Assembly (NCBI RefSeq): GCF_000993805.1
Contig: NZ_CP009961.1
Span: 334,001-398,000, forward strand
DNA: 64,000 nt
Direction: 5' to 3'
Source of the DNA: Thermofilum uzonense
Lineage (GTDB): Archaea > Thermoproteota > Thermoprotei > Thermofilales > Thermofilaceae
The notes under the pieces were generated by a model. That model was given only the letters and a program-made list of their open reading frames with translations. It was not told the origin of the DNA and made no database searches. A program made the translations under genes and the position numbers. This document shows, one piece after another, positions 17,007 to 24,969 of the stretch (positions are counted from its first letter, which is position 1; each line of letters begins with the position of its first letter).

Positions 17007-19205
17007 TCACACCCCGATGAACGCATACCTCTGCTTTAATACTCCTACAACAATTAACATTGCGACCAGCTGTATAAATATAAGCAGCACTCCCATAGCA
17101 GCGGCGATTTGAACACCTATCGGCGACCCTCCCTTATAGACATTCATCATATAGTATGTCATTGGCGCCTGTGATGGGTTAAAGTTCCCGATCGTTATGC
17201 TCGTGCTGACCTCCGTAGCCATGTAAATAAAGCCCAGTACCGCTCCGCTGAAAATATAGGAGAGGATGAAGGGCAACACGACACCAAAAACAACCTTAGC
17301 CCTGGTAGCCCCCAGGTTAAGCGCGGCCTCCTCCAAGCCGACGTGAACCTGCTGAAAGCCCGCATAGACGGATCGAACCACGTAGGGCAGTTTCCTCACA
17401 CTGTAGGAGACTACCAGCACTACCCAGGCTTGGAAAGCCCCAATCGAGGCAGGGTCTAGAGGAGTTCCAGAGAATATAGTTGTGAAGAAGTAGTAATAGC
17501 CCAGGGCTATCACTAATCCAGGGATAGCTATAGGCACGGTTGCAAGAGTATCAAGTAGGTTGGAAAGCCATGATACACGTATCCTGCTCACGCCATAGCC
17601 GACCATTACTGCTACGACGACAGCCAGTATAACGGAGAGTGCAGCATAGATTAAGGTGTTCCTGATATAAGTGAATACACCAGGGTCGGTGAACAATCTC
17701 TCGAAATAATCGAGTGTAAAGCTTCCCAAGTTTATCTCGAAGCCTCTTGAAGGCATGACATTGAAGGCTAACAGGAAAACACCTATCTGTGGAAAAGCAG
17801 TTAATAGTACTAGGGGGAAGACGATAAGATACACTACGAGCTTCCCCAGGGGACCGAGTGGACGAGCTCGGGAAACCAGTCTGCCTCCACGACTGATCAT
17901 CGCGTAGGAACGCATCCCCACATAGTTCCTTATGGCAAGGAAGCCCATAACGGCGATAAAAAGCATAACTATACCGAGAGCCGCAGATTCAGGTGATACT
18001 ATTCCTGTCTGCGTCATGAATCCCCTAAATATCTGAGCACTCATAAGATTCCACTCCTGGAAGATTAGAGGCGCTCCGACATCCTCTAGGCTGAAAATAT
18101 AAACGATTATAGCTCCGGCAACTATTCCTGGAAGAGCTAGTGGGAAGGTGACGCTCCTGAAGAGGGTGAAGCCCCTAGCTCCAAGGTTTTCTGCTTGTTC
18201 CTCGGTGCTTGGGTCAACGTTAAGGAAGGCACTGTAAGCGTTGAGGTAGACTATCGGATAGAAGGAGATTATTTGTGCTAAGGCGACTCCTACCAAGCCG
18301 TCCAGTCTAAGCTTCCATCCAAATAGACTCTGGGTTACGAGGGAGATTGGACCATACTCGCTGAAAAGGATCTTGACTACATAAGAGTTTACAAAGGGGG
18401 TCACGAATAATGGGACAAGGGACAGTATTCTGAGGAAATCCTTGCCTGGGAAACTATACCTTGCAAGTATGAAAGCCATAATGATTCCTATGGCTGTAGC
18501 TGCCGAGGTCACGAAGAGGGAGAGTATCAGGCTGTTAACAAGCGCTCCATAGTTCAGACCTTTGATAACATAGAGCGTCTCGTTTCCGAGCTGAACAGCA
18601 AAAGCGAACTGCTCCCCTGGGAGAGTTTCCAGCCTAACATACTCGCGGGCGGAGAAGATTCTCTGAAAGTTGGAGTACCATGCACCACCTGAGGGTGCCC
18701 TGAACGCATTAACGAGAACAAAGAGTATGGGCGAGACAAGGAATACTATTAGGAAACTAGAACCAAAAACTATGAAGACCCACAACAGAGGGTCTAGCTC
18801 GTAAAGAGTTGTCCGGATTCTTCTCGTGAGAGAGACAATACCTTTCCTGGCTTCACGTGTCCTCTTAAAGGATTGAATTTTTTCGTAGAGAAATCCTCCG
18901 GCCGCTGTTGCAAGTAAGGGTGTGAGAAGAAACGCGACGCCGCGTGCGATTCCATGAGCACCAATCGAGATAAGGAAAAAATCATAAAGTAGAGTGAAGA
19001 TTGCTAGGAAGCTTAGCCCTGAACTGAATTTAATCCACCTGTAGTCGTAGCCAAGCTTGTATAATATTACAGCCGAGGCTATGCACGCGATCCACAATAT
19101 TGGATCAACAAGGTTGAGAATAGCTGGAGTGATGAAAAACGTAAGAAGATATGCAATCGACAGGACGGCTCCGACCGTCCAAAGGGTTCCTCTCCTGATT
19201 CTCAC
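17007..19205 (-). CDS. ABC importer permease, two fused FbpB-type domains
   Basis: A 732-residue integral membrane protein holding two binding-protein-dependent permease domains in one chain, as in FbpB/iron-type transporters. EAA-loop motifs occur twice: EEQAENLGARGFTLFRSVTFPLALPG in the first half (read in part) and EEAALNLGATRAKVVF in the second. About 120 N-terminal residues add several further helices. The start is GTG with AGGTG seven bases upstream, and a TATA-like GAATATAAAGAG lies about 40 bases ahead of it, so the permease-ATPase pair may have its own promoter apart from the binding-protein gene. It pairs with the binding protein and ATPase on either side. Confidence 0.92.
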   Translation of the reverse strand: MRIRRGTLWTVGAVLSIAYLLTFFITPAILNLVDPILWIACIASAVILYKLGYDYRWIKFSSGLSFLAIFTLLYDFFLISIGAHGIARGVAFLLTPLLATAAGGFLYEKIQSFKRTREARKGIVSLTRRIRTTLYELDPLLWVFIVFGSSFLIVFLVSPILFVLVNAFRAPSGGAWYSNFQRIFSAREYVRLETLPGEQFAFAVQLGNETLYVIKGLNYGALVNSLILSLFVTSAATAIGIIMAFILARYSFPGKDFLRILSLVPLFVTPFVNSYVVKILFSEYGPISLVTQSLFGWKLRLDGLVGVALAQIISFYPIVYLNAYSAFLNVDPSTEEQAENLGARGFTLFRSVTFPLALPGIVAGAIIVYIFSLEDVGAPLIFQEWNLMSAQIFRGFMTQTGIVSPESAALGIVMLFIAVMGFLAIRNYVGMRSYAMISRGGRLVSRARPLGPLGKLVVYLIVFPLVLLTAFPQIGVFLLAFNVMPSRGFEINLGSFTLDYFERLFTDPGVFTYIRNTLIYAALSVILAVVVAVMVGYGVSRIRVSWLSNLLDTLATVPIAIPGLVIALGYYYFFTTIFSGTPLDPASIGAFQAWVVLVVSYSVRKLPYVVRSVYAGFQQVHVGLEEAALNLGATRAKVVFGVVLPFILSYIFSGAVLGFIYMATEVSTSITIGNFNPSQAPMTYYMMNVYKGGSPIGVQIAAAMGVLLIFIQLVAMLIVVGVLKQRYAFIGV

Positions 19206-19323
19206 AGATAAGCACCTAAAAATCTTAACGGACTCTCTTTATATTCTTAATTATAACTCGAGCTCTTTATACCTATACATGGTCTGTGAGCGTGTTTTTG
19301 CCCACAGGAAAGATATTTAAGAA

Positions 19324-19350
19324 GAAAAAGGGAAAAAAAGAATTCTTTTT
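19324..19350 (-). terminator. T-rich terminator or attenuator after the binding-protein gene
   Basis: Directly behind the stop codon the minus strand has the perfect palindrome AAAAAGAATTCTTTTT, continuing into a T-rich run. Archaeal transcription stops at such T tracts. This would leave the binding protein expressed above the permease and ATPase. Confidence 0.5.
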
Positions 19351-20901
19351 CTAGGAGCCGGTCATCTGTTTGAGAAGTGATTGTGTATTGAGGTATCTTT
19401 GTCTGGCCCCTTCGCGCCACTGATTCATCAAGTCCTGGTATATTGAGGGGTTATTAGCCAATTGGTTGCTGATATTTATTGCGTAGTCGATGGTGAATGT
19501 AGTTTTCTTCTTTGTTAATGGGTCAGTGAATATTATTGGGGCAGTTAGAGAGTCAACAAGCTTATTGAATTGGTCCTTAGTTATCTTACCGTTGAGGTAT
19601 GCCTGGGCGATCTGAGCCCAAACGGGTTGGAGGTCGTCGTGCGCGTCTACAAGTGTTGCTTTAAAGTAGTCTACGACGGCAGTAACCCATAGAGAGGATA
19701 GCGTCTCATTAAAGTTGATTCCACCAGCGTTCTGCACGTCTTCAAGGGCTTTCTTCAAGTCAGGTCTCTGAGCTCCTTGTGGAGTATCAAAGACCTTCGG
19801 GTTGATCGGAAGCCTGTTAATATTCGGGTCAAGCCATACTAGCTGCCCTCCAGTCTCGTTGAGAACCCAGGCGACAAAAACCGCCGCCTCCCTTGGATGG
19901 CTTGCACCCTTAAGTACGGCTATTGGGTCGGCATTTACTATGCTTTCACCGTTGGGTATGATGTATAGACAGGCAGGGTTTTGTTGTTGTGCAGTGTAGC
20001 CGTAGAAGTCTATTGTTGTCCCGACAGCTATGTCTCCTCTTATAACTGCATCTCTGACGTCGCTGCTACCGCTGTAAATCTTAGCGTTAGCTGCGAGAAG
20101 TGTTAATGCTTTCCAGCCTGCGTCCCATCCGTATGCTTGAAGAATGATCTCGAACATTCTAGTGTTACTTGTACTCATCGTTGGGTCAGCTGTGCCTACA
20201 AGTGGTACTGCTGGGAGGTTTTTAGCGTAGATAGGGTTCCCGAGATCTGACCACTTCTTTGGCATGGGTAGCCCGTATTTGCTTAAGAGATCTTTGTTCA
20301 CCGTAAAGCCGAAACTGCTTATACTGGCGCCTATCCAATGGATAAGGCCGTCGTTTCCCACCTTATAAGTTGGGGCCCCTGCGATAGTTTTGGGTATCTT
20401 TGCAAGCTCCTGCTTCACCAGGCTAAACTCGGGTATCTTACTCTCGTCTACAGGCTCAATGAGTCCCTGCTCGTCTATAAGGTTAAAGAGAGTAGGGCCT
20501 CCGCCCCACGCTACATCTATCCCCCTACCCTTGGAGACTGCATTTTTGATGTATTCAGGCCATTGCTCTGCATTCACAGGCAAGAATACTATATTTACAA
20601 TGTTGTACTTTTTAGCTACGTTACTGTTAAGGAACATTCTCCTGGTGAGATCCTGAATTGTTTGCTCATGCCTTGTGATTACATAGAGCGTGACCCCGCT
20701 TGGCTGTGTCGGCTGTGTGGGTTGTGATGGTTGTGTTGGTTGTTGTGGTTGTGAGGGCTGTGTTGGCTGCGATGGCTGTGATGGTTGTTGTTGAGACGGC
20801 GGAGCCTGCTGAACGGGTGGTTTTTGTAGGAACAGGAAAGCGGCTCCAATAACTCCGATAAGAAGTACCACGGCGGCTAAAATAACGATGTTCTTGTTCA
20901 T
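19351..20901 (-). CDS. ABC importer solute-binding protein, membrane-anchored
   Basis: A 516-residue extracellular binding protein. Residues 5-25 form an N-terminal membrane anchor with no lipobox Cys; residues 31-68 are a Pro/Gln/Ser/Thr linker; the rest is a type-2 periplasmic-binding fold of the iron/spermidine/phosphonate group (GVTLYVITRHEQTIQDLTRR, VAWGGGPTLFNLIDEQGLIE, GDIAVGTTIDFYGYTAQ). The linker DNA is identical over 115 bp to the linker of the phosphoesterase at 22186-24279. A TATA-like GGATTTAAGC and GTGAT precede the ATG, so it has its own promoter. It feeds the permease and ATPase downstream. Ligand unknown; nearby phosphoesterase suggests a phosphate-containing or released product, which is inference. 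Confidence 0.9.
   Translation of the reverse strand: MNKNIVILAAVVLLIGVIGAAFLFLQKPPVQQAPPSQQQPSQPSQPTQPSQPQQPTQPSQPTQPTQPSGVTLYVITRHEQTIQDLTRRMFLNSNVAKKYNIVNIVFLPVNAEQWPEYIKNAVSKGRGIDVAWGGGPTLFNLIDEQGLIEPVDESKIPEFSLVKQELAKIPKTIAGAPTYKVGNDGLIHWIGASISSFGFTVNKDLLSKYGLPMPKKWSDLGNPIYAKNLPAVPLVGTADPTMSTSNTRMFEIILQAYGWDAGWKALTLLAANAKIYSGSSDVRDAVIRGDIAVGTTIDFYGYTAQQQNPACLYIIPNGESIVNADPIAVLKGASHPREAAVFVAWVLNETGGQLVWLDPNINRLPINPKVFDTPQGAQRPDLKKALEDVQNAGGINFNETLSSLWVTAVVDYFKATLVDAHDDLQPVWAQIAQAYLNGKITKDQFNKLVDSLTAPIIFTDPLTKKKTTFTIDYAINISNQLANNPSIYQDLMNQWREGARQRYLNTQSLLKQMTGS
20697..20811 (-). repeat. 115-bp perfect direct repeat, copy 1 (binding-protein linker)
   Basis: Compared by eye base by base, this stretch is identical to 22299-22413. 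It encodes the peptide starting QQAPPSQQQPSQPSQPTQPS in the same reading frame in both genes. Internally it is built from short TGTGG/TGGTTG-type units that encode PSQ and PTQ steps. Confidence 0.95.
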
Positions 20902-20990
20902 TTTATATCACTATCGAGTATCCAGCATATATGTTGCTTAAATCCTTAACCTGGCTTACCATATAAGAAATATACGAGAAAAAGTTTTAC

Positions 20991-22145
20991 TTAACTAGTC
21001 TTGTGCTTGTGGAGGAATACTAACGCGAGAGCTACTAGGACAAGTATGGCCTCCACTATTGAAATTATCATCAGCGTGTTAACAGTACTTGTTAGGGAGT
21101 TAAGTGAGCTGGTCAGGCTGTCAACCTTGCTTGATAGGCTGTCGACGCTTGATTTGAGCCCTTGGATCTGGCTAGCCTGGGTATTAATTGTTCCAGCCAT
21201 TGCTTGTGTATTCTGTGCGAGTTGTGCGATTGCGGCCTGGGTCGGAGCCTCAGTTAACACGTATACCCACCACCTGAAGAGATTGGTCACAAATGTTGGG
21301 CCGTCTAAATCTTTACCGTAATAGCTTGAAGCCCACGCGGGCTCATAGTCGCCGTAAATGCTTTCGCCTGAGACAACTATGAGAACGTTCTTGTCAGGCC
21401 AGTATTCAGCGGCATACATGACAAAGTCGTGATCACCTGTTCCCTTGCCGTAACTCATGAGGTCGTAGACGTAGGGAGTCGGGGGAGTGTTGTCGCCCAT
21501 GTAGCTTTTATGAGCCCAAACGAGACGTATTAATCCGGGAAATGTCTCCTTTACAGGGTCATGGTATTTGCCCTGGGCGTCCTGCCAGATGATACAGCCT
21601 GGCCCATGCATGAGTATGGGTAGGGTTATATCTCTCTTCAGAAGATCGGTTCTGAGGCCAGGATAGTTGTCGGGCTCTACGAATGTGAGCATTCTGTAAT
21701 AGGCTTTTGCTGTCACGTCAGGGTTATCGCTGTAGACAGCCCCGTGCTCTAGCCTGAGCTTTGTTCCTATTCCTGCTAGGAGGTCGTTTAGCTGGAGTAT
21801 TGTTTTACCGCCAGGACCATAGTCGCTGTCTCCTGCTACATAGAGAACCTTGTTGCCTGTGTTAAGCCATGCCTTAATTGCTGCGATTTCGTCTGGACTG
21901 AACGCGACTGTAGGTTGCCCCAGTAATAGTATATCAACGTCTTTTAGTGTTGAGGGGGTTATAGGCTCTTTTATAATCTTCCATGTTACGAAGGTTATGT
22001 TCCCCATTATATAGTTTAGATATTTGTTGCTTTCACCGTGACCTAAATCGGCGGCAACGATAACTGGCTGAGCGGAAATGTTGTGCGAGAAAGCAATAAT
22101 TGCCATCAAGAACAGTAATATGATTAATGTTTTTTCTGTTTTCAT
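20991..22145 (-). CDS. Secreted ThuA/GATase-like protein with coiled-coil stalk and C-terminal anchor
   Basis: A 384-residue surface protein. A signal peptide (ILLFLMAIIAFSHNISA) leads to an alpha/beta domain with DVDILLLGQPTVAFSPDEIAAI and NKVLYVAGDSDYGPGG, resembling ThuA/IFT52-type, catalytically inactive amidotransferase-like folds. Residues 300-350 are a Ser/Leu heptad coiled coil (GLKSSVDSLSSKVDSLTSSL), then one transmembrane helix and HKHKTS. The start is ATG 22145; a TTG just before is possible. It lies 40 bases after the phosphoesterase and ahead of the binding protein. The stalk suggests it projects from the membrane. Exact function unknown. Confidence 0.7.
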   Translation of the reverse strand: MKTEKTLIILLFLMAIIAFSHNISAQPVIVAADLGHGESNKYLNYIMGNITFVTWKIIKEPITPSTLKDVDILLLGQPTVAFSPDEIAAIKAWLNTGNKVLYVAGDSDYGPGGKTILQLNDLLAGIGTKLRLEHGAVYSDNPDVTAKAYYRMLTFVEPDNYPGLRTDLLKRDITLPILMHGPGCIIWQDAQGKYHDPVKETFPGLIRLVWAHKSYMGDNTPPTPYVYDLMSYGKGTGDHDFVMYAAEYWPDKNVLIVVSGESIYGDYEPAWASSYYGKDLDGPTFVTNLFRWWVYVLTEAPTQAAIAQLAQNTQAMAGTINTQASQIQGLKSSVDSLSSKVDSLTSSLNSLTSTVNTLMIISIVEAILVLVALALVFLHKHKTS

Positions 22146-22185
22146 CAATGATGATAGGGCTAAAAAACTTATAAAATTTACCTTT

Positions 22186-24279
22186 TCACTTTTTCCTCCT
22201 AGTGTATTTCGTGAGACCCAGCAACAGTATAAAGAGGGCTGCAGCTATTAGGACTCCAAGCAGGATTGTTGCAAAGTTCAAGGATTCAGGCTTGGCTTCG
22301 CTTGGCTGTGTCGGCTGTGTGGGTTGTGATGGTTGTGTTGGTTGTTGTGGTTGTGAGGGCTGTGTTGGCTGCGATGGCTGTGATGGTTGTTGTTGAGACG
22401 GCGGAGCCTGCTGTGCTGAATACAAGGTAAATTCTTTTGTGGCCTCGTGGCCAGCATAGTCTATGACCTTTACTACGAGTTTAGCTTCGCCAGCGTTTTC
22501 AGGGATTTTTCCTTGGAGTTTAAATGTCAGGGAGTTCAAGGGGTCAAGAATCGTCCCGGGAGTATAGAGTTGTGGGCTTAGTGCATACTCATTGTTTCCT
22601 ACTACCAGTTTTGCCGTGAAGTTCGCTACACCCCATTCCTCGTCGCCCGCGCTTATGTATGCCTGGAAGGAGGCTCCAGGCACGGGTTTCTCAGGTATAA
22701 GCATTTTTAGATTTATAGTTGGAGGTGTGGTATCAGGGGCGTTGTTCAGTGCTACGACGAGTTTACTCTGATATGGGAGTTTTATTCTAACAGCTAGGAA
22801 GAGCTTGTCCCCCATCACTAACTTGTCTGTGACGCTGAAGAGTGAGCCTCCAGTTGACTCAATTACCTTTGCCGAGAAGTCACCGTTCCAGGGTAGACAC
22901 CAGACCATGGTGTTTTCCAAATTGAGGTAGTTTAGCTTGTTTTCAAGTGTTAATACGTATGCATGCGGCCACTGATACAAGGATGTGGGTGTAAACACCT
23001 GGTTTGAGACGCCAAGGTTATTTCTAGGCGGATAGATTCCGACAGGGATGGAGTTTTGTGCAAGCTTACTTGAGTCGTTTGCGAAGCCTATGAAGGTTGG
23101 AGGCTTCACGGGGAAGTCTATTAGTCCAGATTTGAGGTCGAGCAAGTAGAAGTCTAGCCCATCGTATATTGCTGAGCCCATGCCCAGGGTAGTTATCGTT
23201 AAAAAGTATGTAGTCTTGCCTGTGCGGGTACTGGTATACTTGACAAAAACGTCTCTGTGCACGTGTCCAGACAAGACATAGTTAACGCCGTTTTCCTCAA
23301 CTATCTTCAGGAAATACCGGGTGATGTTCATATTCCCGCTCCAAGAGGAGTATATTGGGGAGTTCGGGTTCTTCTCTGGATCGTATGGCGCTATCACTTT
23401 TGCGTCATCGTAGGTTGTCTTTAACTCGCCCTGGTAGTAGAATACGGGGTGATGAACAAGTATCACTTTTACTGGTATCTGGGAATACTGCTTTAACAGT
23501 CCTTCAGCCCATCGTAGTTGCTCCAAAGTCGGGTAGCCCTGCTCGTACGAGTACAGCCCGATTATCAGTAGCTTGTCCGCTATAACCCTATACCATGTCG
23601 TGCTCCCGAAGTACACAAGCCATGCGTCAGGAGGAGTATCGTGATTTCCCGGGATCGCTAGAATAGGATACGAGTAGAGAAAGGCGAGCTCATATGAGTA
23701 TGCCCATCTATACTGTTGCTCGCTGGCTGTGTCGGCCACATCACCTGTGTCAATGATGAAGTCTGGCCCAAGGAGGCCCGACATAACGTAGCCCGCCAGC
23801 CTGTTCATGTCGCCAACAATCACGTCAGGTTGTCCGGCCCCGTAGTGCTGGTCGCTTACGTGTACTATTTTAAGCGTCGTCTTGGAAGTGTCGTAGACCC
23901 ATACACTCCTAGGAATCTCTGTTTTAGACTGTCCTACAAGTACAAGATCGTAGAGGCCAGGCTTAACGTCGCCGGGAATCGTTACTGTTACGACTCCGCT
24001 CGAATAGGAGACCGTTACGGTGTAGTTTGCAACCACTAGTTTTTCTCCGTTTAGGAAGACAGACCATATGTAACCTGTCTTTGGCTGGTCCTGCGTGCCG
24101 GCTAGCTTGAACGAGAAGCTCTTTCCCGGTAAGACTATAGCTGGTTTACCCATGCCCAGGTCAGGGGAGACGGATACCCGTGATAGCGACGGGATTCCTG
24201 GTAATGAGGGTTGAGAGGCGGCGATGAGAGAATAAGAGAGCATTAATGCTAAAAGCACAAGGGTTGTTTTTTTCTCCAT
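22186..24279 (-). CDS. Secreted, membrane-anchored metallophosphoesterase
   Basis: A 697-residue calcineurin-like phosphoesterase. It has a signal peptide, an N-terminal beta-sandwich (about 35-130), and then the dimetal site: VSDQH (Asp143, His145), DTGD (Asp180), GNHD (212-214), VHHP and GHVH. A second beta domain covers about 500-620. A Pro/Gln linker at about 623-660 precedes a C-terminal transmembrane helix and KYTRRKK. The enzyme would face outside. Its linker DNA is identical to that of the binding protein. A TATA-like ATTAAGAATATTAA lies just ahead of the ATG. Substrate unknown: phosphodiester, nucleotide or phosphoprotein are all possible. Confidence 0.88.
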   Translation of the reverse strand: MEKKTTLVLLALMLSYSLIAASQPSLPGIPSLSRVSVSPDLGMGKPAIVLPGKSFSFKLAGTQDQPKTGYIWSVFLNGEKLVVANYTVTVSYSSGVVTVTIPGDVKPGLYDLVLVGQSKTEIPRSVWVYDTSKTTLKIVHVSDQHYGAGQPDVIVGDMNRLAGYVMSGLLGPDFIIDTGDVADTASEQQYRWAYSYELAFLYSYPILAIPGNHDTPPDAWLVYFGSTTWYRVIADKLLIIGLYSYEQGYPTLEQLRWAEGLLKQYSQIPVKVILVHHPVFYYQGELKTTYDDAKVIAPYDPEKNPNSPIYSSWSGNMNITRYFLKIVEENGVNYVLSGHVHRDVFVKYTSTRTGKTTYFLTITTLGMGSAIYDGLDFYLLDLKSGLIDFPVKPPTFIGFANDSSKLAQNSIPVGIYPPRNNLGVSNQVFTPTSLYQWPHAYVLTLENKLNYLNLENTMVWCLPWNGDFSAKVIESTGGSLFSVTDKLVMGDKLFLAVRIKLPYQSKLVVALNNAPDTTPPTINLKMLIPEKPVPGASFQAYISAGDEEWGVANFTAKLVVGNNEYALSPQLYTPGTILDPLNSLTFKLQGKIPENAGEAKLVVKVIDYAGHEATKEFTLYSAQQAPPSQQQPSQPSQPTQPSQPQQPTQPSQPTQPTQPSEAKPESLNFATILLGVLIAAALFILLLGLTKYTRRKK
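22299..22413 (-). repeat. 115-bp perfect direct repeat, copy 2 (phosphoesterase linker)
   Basis: Identical to 20697-20811 and in the same orientation and frame, 1,602 bases apart. Similarity stops abruptly at both ends, where each gene resumes its own sequence, so this is duplicated DNA and not just similar amino-acid composition. Confidence 0.95.
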
Positions 24280-24317
24280 CGGGTTGAGATAGTTAATATT
24301 CTTAATATGATTTTTGG

Positions 24318-24959
24318 TTAATGAGCCTTAGATCGCAAGAATTCACGAAGTTTCATAGCGGCTTTTTCGGAAACAGATAGGCTTTCGCTCAGACTGTTGA
24401 GCCACACCGGAAGCAGGTTTAGCTCTAATATGCCAAAAGCATAGTCGAGTGTGTCGGGCGAAAAATAATATCTTATGATGCTGGATACGCCCATATTCTC
24501 GACTTCACGGAGAAGGATTTGTCCGTGCTTACTGGGAATTTCCTCAAAGGAAATCTTCTCCATTTTACCATTCAGTACAGAGAGGAAGCGTCGATTCCAA
24601 ACATCAGCAACAAAGCCATTGTATAGCTCTCCTGGGGAGCTCAAGTAAGTCGGTATACTTGTAACGTGGATTTGTACCTCGCCTGGAGCCCGAATAACTC
24701 CGATCTCTCCACAATCACTCAAGTAGCGTCTAAGGCACACAGTATACCCTCTACTAGGATTAGCTACCGCAACCACCCGGAAGAAAGCTCTTTTACCCCT
24801 AAAATGTACAGCAACCCCTCGGTTGCTTGTTACAGAGAAGTCTATCGGAAGACCAATAAATGAGGCTCTCTCAAGTGCCTCAGCCGCTATCTCTGCTAGG
24901 GCTCTCCCAGCAAGCTTTTCAGCCTCCTGCGATACAGCGTATTCTTCCGGGCTAGCCAT
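24318..24959 (-). CDS. Conserved-looking protein of unknown function beside the helicase
   Basis: I do not recognise this 213-residue protein. It has an N-terminal acidic helix (QEAEKLAGRALAEIAAEALERA), a mixed strand region with TSNRGVAVHFRGKRAFFRVVAVAN, two Cys (TVCLRRYLSDCGEIG), and a C-terminal helical part ending SVSEKAAMKLREFLRSKAH. There is no signal peptide or membrane segment. It starts at ATG 10 bases after the stop of the XPD-like helicase, so the two form a unit and it may be a partner or regulator of that helicase. Confidence 0.7.
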   Translation of the reverse strand: MASPEEYAVSQEAEKLAGRALAEIAAEALERASFIGLPIDFSVTSNRGVAVHFRGKRAFFRVVAVANPSRGYTVCLRRYLSDCGEIGVIRAPGEVQIHVTSIPTYLSSPGELYNGFVADVWNRRFLSVLNGKMEKISFEEIPSKHGQILLREVENMGVSSIIRYYFSPDTLDYAFGILELNLLPVWLNSLSESLSVSEKAAMKLREFLRSKAH

Positions 24960-24969
24960 CTCTCACACC

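Noticed and set aside
20697-22413. CRISPR or satellite explanation for the 115-bp repeat
   Set aside because: Only two copies, both in coding frame, with no spacer pattern; short internal units reflect the PSQ/PTQ peptide.
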